Positions 35,794 to 44,141 of a DNA stretch of 54,118 bases are shown here, in pieces (within the stretch, counting starts at the first letter, position 1; the number at the start of each line of letters is the position of its first letter). Below the pieces are notes generated by a model. The model had not been told where the DNA came from and ran no database searches. It saw only the letters and a program-made list of their open reading frames with translations. A program made the translations under genes and the position numbers. This DNA is from Shewanella sp. TC10 (GTDB lineage: Bacteria > Pseudomonadota > Gammaproteobacteria > Enterobacterales > Shewanellaceae). The stretch covers positions 44 through 54,161 of the forward strand of contig NZ_VKHR01000035.1 of the NCBI RefSeq assembly GCF_009663145.1, given 5' to 3'.

Positions 35794-36582
35794 ATGTTAA
35801 TCGACTCTCATTGCCATTTAGACCGTTTAAAAGCGGCTCCTGATCAACCTAGTTTACAAGCCATTATTGATGGCGCTAAATCTCGTGGTGTAGATTATTT
35901 GCTGTGCGTCAATGTACGCCAGCAAGGATTCGAATCTATGCGTGAGAAAATGGCACAGTTCGATAATGTATTCCTTTCTTCTGGTGTTCACCCGTTGGAT
36001 GTCCAAGACGGCTTAAATGTTGATGAAATAAAACAATTTGCCACTGACAGCAAAGTCGTTGCTATTGGCGAAACTGGTCTTGACTACTTTTACGCCCCTG
36101 AAACTAAAACGCTGCAACAACAATGTTTTGAACAGCAAATAGCACTGGCAGTGGATGTTAACAAACCTCTAATTGTACATACACGTGATGCAAGAGAAGA
36201 CACCATAGCGATGCTAAAAGCCGGCGGTGCAGATAAAGTCGGTGGAGTATTACATTGTTTTACTGAAAACTGGGAAATGGCCCAAGCAGCAATCGATTTG
36301 GGCTTTTACATTTCAGTATCGGGCATAGTCACTTTCAAAAATGCTGGTGAGCTTCGTAGCGTGATCCGCCAAGTTCCACAAGACAGACTATTGGTTGAAA
36401 CAGACTCGCCATACTTAGCGCCAGTGCCACATCGTGGCAAAGAAAACCAACCTGCCTACGTTCGTGATGTTGCTGAGTTTGTAGCAGAGTTACGTGGCGA
36501 AAAATATGAAGATTTGGCCCATTACACTTCAGAAAATTTCTTTAATTTATTCACAGATGCAGCCAAACTGATTGGACGCTAG
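35794..36582 (+). CDS. TatD-family metal-dependent hydrolase
   Basis: Amidohydrolase-fold enzyme of 262 residues, YcfH subgroup, probably a 3'-5' exonuclease or D-aminoacyl-tRNA deacylase-like hydrolase. Metal ligands are visible in LIDSHCHLDRL, GETGLDYF, VHTRDA, VLHCFTE and VETDSPYLAP. It is the last gene of the pabC-tatD operon. No plus-strand T-run terminator is evident after it; the downstream structures have their T-run on the minus strand. Confidence 0.94.
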   Translation: MLIDSHCHLDRLKAAPDQPSLQAIIDGAKSRGVDYLLCVNVRQQGFESMREKMAQFDNVFLSSGVHPLDVQDGLNVDEIKQFATDSKVVAIGETGLDYFYAPETKTLQQQCFEQQIALAVDVNKPLIVHTRDAREDTIAMLKAGGADKVGGVLHCFTENWEMAQAAIDLGFYISVSGIVTFKNAGELRSVIRQVPQDRLLVETDSPYLAPVPHRGKENQPAYVRDVAEFVAELRGEKYEDLAHYTSENFFNLFTDAAKLIGR

Positions 36583-36618
36583 TTTCCAGTAACATTGGTG
36601 CTTCCCTTTATCCAAGCC

Positions 36619-36656
36619 AAAAAAAAGACCCAAAACTATCCAATTGTTCTGGGTCT
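36619..36656 (-). terminator. Intrinsic terminator with U8 tail
   Basis: AGACCCA at 36626-36632 pairs with TGGGTCT at 36650-36656, extended by AAC/GTT. The eight A at 36619-36626 are a T-run on the minus strand. It could end the small RNA or rsmF transcripts. Confidence 0.8.
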
Positions 36657-36771
36657 AGGGGAATGGCTCTTAATAAAAAGAGCCCTGCGCTACTGTGTTG
36701 AGAGGCTATTCTCAGTAAACATGAATGAGAATGAAGCGTCTCAGGGCTTTACTCTCAAAACTAAATCGTCT
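36619..36771 (-). ncRNA. Candidate small RNA, about 150 nt
   Basis: Read on the minus strand: a perfect TATAAT -10 (36783-36778) predicts a start near 36771. A branched hairpin domain follows (AGCCCTG/CAGGGCT outer pairing, ATTCTCA/TGAGAAT inner pairing), then a GGCTCTT/AAGAGCC hairpin, then an intrinsic terminator (AGACCCA/TGGGTCT) with eight T ending at 36619. The outer pairing of the first domain and the second hairpin compete for the same bases (36678-36687). It lies between two convergent genes, so it is not an untranslated leader. I recognise no Rfam family. The direction is set by the T-run and -10. Confidence 0.5.
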
Positions 36772-36777
36772 GCACAC

Positions 36778-36806
36778 ATTATAGTTGTCAATTGACATAT
36801 TGCACA
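36778..36806 (-). promoter_or_regulatory. Candidate sigma-70 promoter for the small RNA
   Basis: TATAAT (minus strand, 36783-36778), with TGTGCA at 36806-36801 as a weak -35 at 17-bp spacing. A TTGACA also occurs (36794-36789), but it is too close to the -10 to serve as its -35. Confidence 0.4.
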
Positions 36807-36894
36807 TTTATTGCTCGTTATATGCTTGGTAAATGGTGTTTAAAGCTTGTTAGCTTGTCTAGTATGAGTTTTATGTGCTAAATATTTAGCAAAC

Positions 36895-36920
36895 TAAGTG
36901 ACTTATCTTAGTGACTTATC
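36895..36920. repeat. 13-bp tandem duplication
   Basis: TAAGTGACTTATC and TTAGTGACTTATC lie back to back, just after the 3' end of rsmF. Confidence 0.7.
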
Positions 36921-36946
36921 CTAGGTTCAACTTTCGTATTAATTTG

Positions 36947-38401
36947 TCATTTAGTTTCAATTTTATCTTTTACCAATTCCCTTGGAAGGTTGTTTTTAAG
37001 GCGATGTCCGAGGTGTTTTACGACGCCAAGTGGCTTATTGTGAAAGCTCACAATCATCTCACCTGCAGGTTTCACGTCTAAACCTATTATCTCATTGGTT
37101 GGAATATCACGGCCCATTAAAAACTCAATTGCTTGCTGGCGGTTAAGCTCAATAACTCTATCTTGATTCTCAATTGAATCACTCAATGCAATGATAGCTT
37201 CATGTTTGACTTTAAAACCTTTTTTAAGCACATCAGCAAGTTTGAAACCGATGCGTTGAAAGCGCATTAGTCCGATGAATTGACTGAACTTTGCTGGAAA
37301 TAACCAATATTCCTCGTCACGTATCATCACGTTAAATTGTTCGGGTATTATGATATTGAATGTTTTGAGTAAATATTCGGCGACAGCATTAGTTTGCTTT
37401 TCATTGGCGGAGACAAAAGGAAAGTTTCGTTGCTGTTTAGGGCACTTTTTTAATCGTGGTACTGAGGTTTTCTTATGAATTTTAGCGACAAAGAAACCCT
37501 CGCTATCAAATATTTGAGGCCAAACATGCAAAAAACCTTCAGAAGTACAGGCTTTTTCAGCGTTTTCAAATAGATGGTTGAGAGCAATAAATTCAACCGA
37601 GTCTGGATATTGCTGTTGTATGTAATGACAAATGTGTTGGTTTTCAATCTGGCTCAACGTACAGGTTGAATAGACTAATGAACCGCCAGGCTTTAAGGCT
37701 AAAAAGGCTGACTCTATTAACTGTTTTTGGGTTTCGGCAATTTCAGTTACGTCATCAAGTTGCCAGTTTTTAAGCGCATTAACGTCTTTCCTTACAGTGC
37801 CTTCGCCGCCACAAGGAGCGTCTAATAAAATCGCGTCAAATTTTTCATAAAGATACTCACCAAAAACGTTACCATCAAAATGGGTTAAAGCAGTTTGGTT
37901 AACGCCCATACGTTGAATATTGGCATGAAGGATCTTGACTCTGCTTGAAGAGTATTCGTTAGCAATTAATAAACCTTGGTTATGCATTAATGCTGCAAGT
38001 TGGGTGGTTTTAGAACCTGGTGCAGAGGCCACATCTAATACTATAGGGGCTTGTTGACCTATGTCATCAGTTAACAGCTCATTAAATAACGCTTGTGGCG
38101 GCAGCATAGAGCTTGCTTCTTGTATATAAAAAAGCCCTTGAATATGTTCAACACAATTACCAGGTTGTTGACTGTCATCATGGGTTATCCAGAATCCTTC
38201 TTTGCACCAAGGAATTGGCTCAAATTTCCATTCTTTTGAATTCATAACCTGTTTAAAGTCATCAACAGTAATCTTTAAGGTGTTTACTCTGATTGATTTT
38301 CTTAAAGGTCGGTGACAAGCCGCGATAAACTCATCCATATTAAGATGTTCAGGAAGCTCGCTGGCAATGTGTGTGAGGTAATCTGGATTTATTTGAGCCA
38401 T
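36947..38401 (-). CDS. rsmF: 16S rRNA (cytosine(1407)-C(5))-methyltransferase RsmF
   Basis: SAM-dependent RNA m5C methyltransferase (YebU), 484 residues. An N-terminal NusB-like/PUA-like part is followed by the Rossmann core: VLDVASAPGSKTTQLAAL (SAM site), DAPCGGEGT (catalytic loop Cys) and VYSTCTLSQIENQ (second conserved Cys). The C-terminal PUA-like region spans about 320-484. In enterics rsmF directly follows letB; here a divergently transcribed membrane-protein gene sits between them. Confidence 0.95.
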   Translation of the reverse strand: MAQINPDYLTHIASELPEHLNMDEFIAACHRPLRKSIRVNTLKITVDDFKQVMNSKEWKFEPIPWCKEGFWITHDDSQQPGNCVEHIQGLFYIQEASSMLPPQALFNELLTDDIGQQAPIVLDVASAPGSKTTQLAALMHNQGLLIANEYSSSRVKILHANIQRMGVNQTALTHFDGNVFGEYLYEKFDAILLDAPCGGEGTVRKDVNALKNWQLDDVTEIAETQKQLIESAFLALKPGGSLVYSTCTLSQIENQHICHYIQQQYPDSVEFIALNHLFENAEKACTSEGFLHVWPQIFDSEGFFVAKIHKKTSVPRLKKCPKQQRNFPFVSANEKQTNAVAEYLLKTFNIIIPEQFNVMIRDEEYWLFPAKFSQFIGLMRFQRIGFKLADVLKKGFKVKHEAIIALSDSIENQDRVIELNRQQAIEFLMGRDIPTNEIIGLDVKPAGEMIVSFHNKPLGVVKHLGHRLKNNLPRELVKDKIETK

Positions 38402-38484
38402 AGTAAAAAATTCGATAAAACAACTGTGTAATAATGAAATAGATTATATCATGCATTAATAAAGCTTAGGCTAACTATGCCGAC

Positions 38485-38518
38485 AAAGCTTGGAAATGAT
38501 AAAAGCTTGGAAATGATA
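38485..38518. repeat. Exact 17-bp tandem duplication
   Basis: AAAGCTTGGAAATGATA occurs twice without a gap or mismatch, in the divergent region between rsmF and the SpmAB gene. A partial relative (AAAGCTTAGG) is at 38461. Confidence 0.9.
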
Positions 38519-38566
38519 AAGGCATAAAATGCTGGGTTGATGTCGGTCAAGATAATGGAGTATTAA

Positions 38567-39793
38567 GTGCTGAATAGAGTTTGGTTATTGTTTTTTTTAA
38601 CGGCAGCTGTCGCCATCATAGTTCAATTATTCAATGGGCATGTTGAGGTACTCAGTGATTCGGTCAATGCCATATTCAGTAGTGCGAAACTTGCCGCCGA
38701 AATATCAATAGGTTTGATTGGCGTATTAGCGTTATGGATGGGCTTGATGCAAGTCGGTGAAAAGGCGGGAGTGGTAGCGGTATTTGCTCGGCTATTTGAG
38801 CCTTTATTATCTAAACTCATGCCAGATGTACCAAGAGGGCATCCTGCTTATGGCAGTATGTCGATGAACTTAACAGCTAATATGCTTGGACTTGATAATG
38901 CTGCAACGCCTCTTGGTTTAAAAGCAATGCAGGATTTACAAAGTTTAAATCCTGAAAAAACCGTTGCCACCAATGCGCAAATCTTATTCTTAGTCCTAAA
39001 TACCTCTTCTGTCACCTTAGTGCCTGTCACGGTCTTTTTATATCGCGCCCAGCAAGGTGCTGCAGCTCCTGCTGACGTGTTTTTGCCTATTTTACTCGCT
39101 ACTGTTGCATCGACATTAGTCGGCCTAACTGTTGTAGCTGTGGTACAACGAATTTCTTTATTCAATAGTGTCGTGCTTGCCTATGGCGCAACGCTAATTA
39201 GTGTGTTGATTGCCAGTGTATTTTATTTAATGACCTTATCAGCAGAGGCAATTGGCACTTTATCAACAGCCTTAGGTAATGGCATTTTATTAGTACTAAT
39301 TTTAAGTTTTATTCTCATAGCTGGACACAGGAAGGTCGCCATTTACGATGAATTTGTAGAAGGGGCGAAGGGGGGATTCTCGCAGGCGGTGATGCTCATT
39401 CCTTATTTGCTAGCAATGTTGCTGGCGATTGGCTTATTAAGAGCGTCAGGAGCGTTAGATTTTGCTTTGCAAGGCTTATCAAACTTAGTTGCTTTATTGG
39501 GCTTCGATAACCGTTTTGTCGATGCTATGCCTACTGCGCTAATGAAGCCTTTTAGTGGCTCAGGAGCAAGAGCTATGATGCTTGAAACAATGGACCACCA
39601 TGGTGTCGATTCTTTTGCTGGACGATTGTCTGCAATATTTCAGGGCAGTACTGAAACCACATTTTATGTTTTAGCGGTGTATTTTGGTTCAGTAGGTATA
39701 AGGAATAGCCGCCATGCATTAGGCTGCGGACTTGCCGCTGATGTGGGTGGCATTATTGCCGCTATTGGTGTGTGTTACTGGTTTTATGGTTAG
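38567..39793 (+). CDS. Fused SpmA/SpmB nucleoside-recognition membrane protein
   Basis: A multi-spanning inner-membrane protein of 408 residues with two Gate (nucleoside recognition) domains. The N-terminal half resembles SpmA (SMNLTANMLGLDNAATPLGLKAM). The C-terminal half resembles SpmB (RASGALD, ALMKPFSGSGARAMM, FQGSTETTFYVLAVYFGSVG). In spore formers SpmA and SpmB are separate and affect spore core dehydration; in this non-sporulating lineage the transported molecule is unknown. It starts at GTG with GGAG 6 bases upstream. Its position between letB and rsmF breaks an order conserved in enterics. Confidence 0.88.
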   Translation: MLNRVWLLFFLTAAVAIIVQLFNGHVEVLSDSVNAIFSSAKLAAEISIGLIGVLALWMGLMQVGEKAGVVAVFARLFEPLLSKLMPDVPRGHPAYGSMSMNLTANMLGLDNAATPLGLKAMQDLQSLNPEKTVATNAQILFLVLNTSSVTLVPVTVFLYRAQQGAAAPADVFLPILLATVASTLVGLTVVAVVQRISLFNSVVLAYGATLISVLIASVFYLMTLSAEAIGTLSTALGNGILLVLILSFILIAGHRKVAIYDEFVEGAKGGFSQAVMLIPYLLAMLLAIGLLRASGALDFALQGLSNLVALLGFDNRFVDAMPTALMKPFSGSGARAMMLETMDHHGVDSFAGRLSAIFQGSTETTFYVLAVYFGSVGIRNSRHALGCGLAADVGGIIAAIGVCYWFYG

Positions 39794-39800
39794 GTGGGTA

Positions 39801-39888
39801 TAGCCGTTTAAACCTAGTCGTTATAAATTTAGTCCTTGTAAATCTAGCCCTTGAGATATAGTCGTTGTAAATCTATTGCTTTAACATC
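39801..39888 (+). repeat. Degenerate 15-bp periodic tandem repeat
   Basis: Units based on TAGTCGTTGTAAATC follow one another at 39801, 39815, 39830, 39845, 39859 and 39874, with spacing of 14-15 bp. A further AAGTCGTT starts at 39889. They lie between the SpmAB stop and the shared terminator. The units vary at several positions, so the array is not recent. Confidence 0.75.
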
Positions 39889-39910
39889 AAGTCGTTCGCT
39901 TTAAAGCAAC

Positions 39911-39938
39911 AAAAAAGTCGGCCATGGGCCGACTTTTT
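39911..39938. terminator. Bidirectional terminator
   Basis: GTCGGCC, ATG, GGCCGAC with A6 and T5 flanks, between the convergent SpmAB gene and letB. Confidence 0.92.
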
Positions 39939-39986
39939 ATTTTGAACTATTAACAGCGAATTATTGATGATGAATTGTGTTAACTA

Positions 39987-42626
39987 TTAAGGTTTGACTT
40001 GCTCTGGTTGCCAGCTACGCCATTCTTCTTTCATCTTGTTATAAAGATTAAAGCTGGCACCTGAAGACAACGCATTCACACTAGTCGTGACATCTTCGGT
40101 AACAACCGAAATACCACCAGAGAGTAGGGTTTCTAATGAGCCTGTTTCAATTTGGGCTCCTGAGAATATACCCACTTCTAATTGAATACCCGATGCATCC
40201 CAGAATCGACTGCTTTGATTAACAAGATGGGTATATTGTTTTTCAATGTGTGAATACATGAGTACTTTATTACCGTTATCAGACAAGGTGTAACCGTCAA
40301 CTTGCCCAATTGAAATTCCTCTGAAAAAGATGGGGGTTCCCACTTTAATCGATCCAAGTTGGCTGTCTTCTAAAATCAAGGTTAACGCATCATCGTCAAT
40401 ATCAGCATCATATCGAGCAGCTAAATGTGCGTTAAATATATCTGAACTATCTGAATCTTTACCTGGAATAACACCTATATATGGCCCTGTAATGAGCGTT
40501 TCTGGTGCTTTAATGCCTGTTAAAGAAATTTGCGCATCGACGACAAAATATTCAGTGTCAGATTTAGTGAAGTGACTTGCATAATCTCCATAGAGGTAAG
40601 CCGTTGCAGTTAATGTTTCTAAATCTTGATTCAATTTTACTTGTTGAACAACACCGATCTGGTGACCTTGGTAACGTATCGCAGCCTTAGCAGCCACCTT
40701 AGCTTCAGCTGGTAAAGTAAGCGTTATGGTTTGAGCTTGTTTAAGCGCTAGTTCTTTAGAATCGTACAAACGCTGCTGGTTACCTATTTGATCATCACTG
40801 AGTAAGCCTAAGCTGATACTGCCTTTAAGTGCACCTTCAAGCGGCGCAACGTTAACTTCAACACCAGATAAGCTTGCGTTAATGCTCGCAGCGTCATTTC
40901 GCCAAAACACACTATTGTCTCGAACTAACTGGCTAAATTTATTTTTAATAGCAAGATCAATTGAAAACTGATCTGTTTTATTGTCCCAGTGAACATTGCT
41001 CACAGCGCCAATCTGCATTTTTTTATAATAAATTGGCGAGCCTACAGATAATCCGGCGCCATCAACACTTTCAAGTGAAAGGCTAGTGATATTGTTTTTT
41101 GCAATAGATTCGACTGCATGTTCTGCTGAATGATAAAGCTCAAAGCGGCTATTTGGCGTCACTAAAGCTTTGGTATTGCCTCTAACTAGTGAAACCGCAC
41201 CTTCTATGGCAGTACTTAAATCTCGGGTGGTAACCGTTACGCCATCTAAAGACGCATCTACCTTTAAAGCTGACTCAGAAACAAAATGGCTATCGGTTGT
41301 CAGCAAATTTTTGTATTCAGGTAGTATCTCAACCAAATATTCCACACCACTAAAATCTTCTGAAAAATTAACTTGAGTGATTTCACCAATTGGCATTTGC
41401 TTGTATCTGACTTCAGCTCCTGTATTCAAGCCACTGTGTTCATTTGAGGTCAGTTTAATATTGAGTTTACTGTCACTTAGTAGGTCAGGCGCCTGGTTTT
41501 GTAGAATAAAATCTTGAGGTAATGCGTTATCACTTAATCCAGGCAATACATTGACAACACTACCAGTAAGTAAACGACTCGCGTGCTTAACGCCATCCAT
41601 TGAAATATCTGCGCCAGCAACCCAAAACTGACTGTCAGCATTAAGCAGTTGTTGATATTGAATATCAAATTTCGCTAAAAACTTAACCCCGTTTTCGGTT
41701 AATTTTGTTTGGTGAATTTTACCGACTTCTACGCCACGATAAACCAGTGCAGAGCCTTGGTTAATTTCATCGGCATTATCTGCTGTTAATACAAACTCAA
41801 CCCCTTTAACAGCGCTTTCTTCATCTGGGTATAAAACGTAATTATCGCCGGTGACTGCTTTGTCCGCTTTAGTATAAGAGTTAAAACTAATCCCGCCTGC
41901 TAATAAGGATGCAAGACTTTCTGTATTGACTTTAATTCCTGACAAAGAGGCATCAATTTTAAGGCCTGATACATTCCAGAATTGAGACTCTTGATTCACT
42001 AGGTGTGAATATTGCTGCTCAATGAAAGTACTAATAATGATAGTGTCACTATCTATCAAACGATAATTAACGACTTTACCGACAGGTACTTGGCGGTAAA
42101 ACACTAAAGAGCCTACATCTAATGAACCTAAAGTTGGGGTCGTTAGCTTAACAACGATACCTTCTTCTTCATTGGGGATCATTGAAGGAGCTTCAGTGGA
42201 TGCAATGAATTCAGATGTTGAACTACCATCACCCGGTTCAATCGCAATATAATTTCCTGAAAATAGGGTATCTAGCCCTTCAATTCCCGTAATACTAGCT
42301 TTTGGCGTAACCAACCAAAAAAGGGTGTTCTTATTTAGGAAAGGATCAGAGCGATAATCCATCACTATTTTGACATTTACCCCTGATAGGTCCTTATCAA
42401 GGCTGATGTCAGTGACTTTACCAACAGTTAGCCCTTGGTATTTCACTAAAGTTTTACCAATATCAATGCCAATAGCACTTGGAAAATGAACTTGAATTTC
42501 AATTCCAGACTCTTTGATACTTTTAACTCCAAGCCAAGCGCCCAGAACAAGCGCTACAATAGGCAATAACCATATAGGAGAAAAGAGTTTCTTTTTAACG
42601 ACTTTTGGTGATTCAATTCGTGTCAT
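39987..42626 (-). CDS. letB: LetB, seven-MCE-domain lipid transport protein
   Basis: A periplasm-spanning lipid conduit (YebT/LetB), 879 residues; the enteric protein has 877. After one membrane anchor (about 17-38) I count seven MCE repeats by their cores: LVKYQGLTVGKV, LVFYRQVPVGKV, LVYRGVEVGKI, VRYKQMPIGEI, IYYKKMQIGAV, IRYQGHQIGVV and IFFRGISIGQV. In enterics LetB forms stacked hexameric rings linking LetA to the outer membrane. I start at the ATG at 42626 (MTRIESPKVVKKK); a longer frame from 42665 is rejected. It overlaps the upstream letA-like gene by 14 bases, so they are coupled. Confidence 0.96.
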   Translation of the reverse strand: MTRIESPKVVKKKLFSPIWLLPIVALVLGAWLGVKSIKESGIEIQVHFPSAIGIDIGKTLVKYQGLTVGKVTDISLDKDLSGVNVKIVMDYRSDPFLNKNTLFWLVTPKASITGIEGLDTLFSGNYIAIEPGDGSSTSEFIASTEAPSMIPNEEEGIVVKLTTPTLGSLDVGSLVFYRQVPVGKVVNYRLIDSDTIIISTFIEQQYSHLVNQESQFWNVSGLKIDASLSGIKVNTESLASLLAGGISFNSYTKADKAVTGDNYVLYPDEESAVKGVEFVLTADNADEINQGSALVYRGVEVGKIHQTKLTENGVKFLAKFDIQYQQLLNADSQFWVAGADISMDGVKHASRLLTGSVVNVLPGLSDNALPQDFILQNQAPDLLSDSKLNIKLTSNEHSGLNTGAEVRYKQMPIGEITQVNFSEDFSGVEYLVEILPEYKNLLTTDSHFVSESALKVDASLDGVTVTTRDLSTAIEGAVSLVRGNTKALVTPNSRFELYHSAEHAVESIAKNNITSLSLESVDGAGLSVGSPIYYKKMQIGAVSNVHWDNKTDQFSIDLAIKNKFSQLVRDNSVFWRNDAASINASLSGVEVNVAPLEGALKGSISLGLLSDDQIGNQQRLYDSKELALKQAQTITLTLPAEAKVAAKAAIRYQGHQIGVVQQVKLNQDLETLTATAYLYGDYASHFTKSDTEYFVVDAQISLTGIKAPETLITGPYIGVIPGKDSDSSDIFNAHLAARYDADIDDDALTLILEDSQLGSIKVGTPIFFRGISIGQVDGYTLSDNGNKVLMYSHIEKQYTHLVNQSSRFWDASGIQLEVGIFSGAQIETGSLETLLSGGISVVTEDVTTSVNALSSGASFNLYNKMKEEWRSWQPEQVKP

Positions 42627-43293
42627 TGTTTTTTTCCAAGCGATCCCAAAGTAAACGTGTATCAAGTACCTTTGCAGCTAACTGAGTCAATAGAATGACC
42701 AGCGCGAATGCTGTAGCTGCAGGAGCAGGTTTTGCATCTAACAGTTGTCCCATATTCACCACTGCAACAGTCAGTGCAATAACGAATAAGTCGAGCATAG
42801 ACCAGCGACCAATCCACTCAATGATATGAAAGCCTACCATGAGTTTCTTTTTAGAAACCGGTAAATTAAAACTGATAGCTGTTAAATAAATTGCAAGCCC
42901 TACAATTTTTAACCAAGGCACTAAAATACTGGCAGTAAACACAATAATAGCAATAGGGATCATATCTGAATGAACCAAATGCACAATGCCAGTAAAAATA
43001 GTGTCATATGTTACTTTGCCTTGGTTAGTTAGCATAGTGATAGGGTAAATATTGGCAGGTATTAATAAAATGGCCGCGGTAATCAGCAATGCCCAACTTT
43101 GTTGTAGACTTTGATAATTGCGAGGCTGAATTTTAGAGTGACAGCGACTGCAGTGTAATTGGTCAATAGGGTTTATATTACGGCACGTACCACAAAGCGT
43201 CATGCCTATTTCTTTGCCTTGTTGGGCTGAATCTAGCCGAGTCTCTTTCGATTCATTCATTACATCGTCTGCAGGTGTAGAGCTATTCGTCAT
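42613..43293 (-). CDS. LetA-like protein, second half (PqiA domain)
   Basis: A 226-residue inner-membrane protein corresponding to the C-terminal half of enteric LetA (YebS). The N-terminal zinc-ribbon-like pair CGTCRN and CSRCHS is followed by four membrane segments (LLITAAILLIPANIYPI, IPIAIIVFTASILVPWLKIVG, and two after WIGRWSMLDLF). In enterics both halves are one protein of about 427 residues. Here the halves are separate genes overlapping by 11 bases, and this one overlaps letB by 14. Both halves look intact, so this is a natural split, not a frameshifted gene, though a sequencing frameshift should be excluded. Confidence 0.9.
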   Translation of the reverse strand: MTNSSTPADDVMNESKETRLDSAQQGKEIGMTLCGTCRNINPIDQLHCSRCHSKIQPRNYQSLQQSWALLITAAILLIPANIYPITMLTNQGKVTYDTIFTGIVHLVHSDMIPIAIIVFTASILVPWLKIVGLAIYLTAISFNLPVSKKKLMVGFHIIEWIGRWSMLDLFVIALTVAVVNMGQLLDAKPAPAATAFALVILLTQLAAKVLDTRLLWDRLEKNNDTN

Positions 43294-43933
43294 GAACCAT
43301 TCTCCACATATGTTCTAAATTGTACTCACGTTGCAAAAATAGAATCACTAGAAATAACATCCCAAAACAAAAAGTGCCCATGCCTAAATAGATATCTGAA
43401 AAGTCAGATAAATTGAATGCTGCGACTAAAAAGGAAATGACATAGATTTCTAGCATAGTTAACTGCGAAAGTACGCCATGATTTTTGAGCAGTTTACGAT
43501 AGGTTTGTTGCCAAAATTTAGAATGTAGACGGCGTTTAACAATGATGATTTGTAATAATATCGATAAAATTAATAAACCTGGTGCTATCACTGCCGCTGC
43601 GATAACAGCGACTGCGACAATCCAATAGCCTTGAACCCAGACTGCAAAAGCACTTTCATAAACCGTTGTGGTACGAATACTGCCCAAAAAATGAATTTCT
43701 AAAACGGGTAAGAAATTGGCAGGAATATAGAAAATAATGGCAGCAATACATAACGCAAGCATGCCGTTAATTGAGCAGTAAGGCACATCATATAAAGCAG
43801 TATGACAACGAGGGCAAAGCGCCCGAACATTAGAGGGCAGTGCTCGTCGCTGCACTGCTAAATCACAAGAGCGGCACAAAATAATGGTGTCTTGATCTAA
43901 ATTTTTTGGCATATAAAAGCTAAAACCATCCAT
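43283..43933 (-). CDS. LetA-like protein, first half (PqiA domain)
   Basis: A 216-residue inner-membrane protein corresponding to the N-terminal half of LetA. The zinc ribbon CRSCDL and CPRCHT is complete, followed by four membrane segments (ALCIAAIIFYIPANFLPV, WIVAVAVIAAAVIAPGLLIL, then MLEIYVISFLVAAF and MGTFCFGMLFLVILFL). It is first in the three-gene overlapping operon letA(N)-letA(C)-letB, which should make one lipid-transport complex. It is divergent from yebG. Confidence 0.9.
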   Translation of the reverse strand: MDGFSFYMPKNLDQDTIILCRSCDLAVQRRALPSNVRALCPRCHTALYDVPYCSINGMLALCIAAIIFYIPANFLPVLEIHFLGSIRTTTVYESAFAVWVQGYWIVAVAVIAAAVIAPGLLILSILLQIIIVKRRLHSKFWQQTYRKLLKNHGVLSQLTMLEIYVISFLVAAFNLSDFSDIYLGMGTFCFGMLFLVILFLQREYNLEHMWRMVHDE

Positions 43934-44112
43934 TTAGTAAATAATAGCTGCAATATCCTGATGCAACTTGAGACATATTAATCCCTTTAATTGGCACTAA
44001 ATATGACCTCGAAATGAGTTTATTCATCACGATTCGAGTTACAATGAAATGAGATAATACCAGAATAATCAGAATACTTGCATCAGAAGTTAGTTCTATG
44101 ACACTCTATGCA

Positions 44113-44128
44113 CTGTATATAAAAACAG
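44113..44128 (+). promoter_or_regulatory. LexA (SOS) box of yebG
   Basis: CTGTATATAAAAACAG matches the gammaproteobacterial LexA consensus CTGT-N8-ACAG at all eight fixed positions. It lies 13 bases before the yebG start, overlapping the likely -10/start region. Enteric yebG is a known SOS gene. Confidence 0.93.
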
Positions 44129-44141
44129 TAAGAGGTTAATC

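Larger units (their letters stand above)
36583..36946. other. Structured intergenic region between tatD and rsmF
   Basis: About 360 bp between convergent genes. It holds the candidate minus-strand small RNA with its promoter and terminator (about 36619-36806) and a 13-bp tandem duplication (36895-36920). A 66-codon plus-strand open frame across it is not credible as a gene. Confidence 0.6.

Noticed and set aside
36721..36737. Fur-box-like GAATGAGAATGA sequence in the candidate small RNA
   Set aside because: It is a poor match to the 19-bp Fur box and lies inside the transcribed hairpin, not at the promoter, so I do not propose a RyhB-type iron RNA.
36595..36795. A 66-codon plus-strand ORF in the tatD-rsmF gap
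   Set aside because: It crosses the hairpins and the A8 tract, has no ribosome site and no recognisable family. The paired sequence is better explained as RNA structure.
39801..39888. CRISPR-like array
   Set aside because: The units are contiguous 14-15 bp degenerate copies without spacers, and no cas genes are present.
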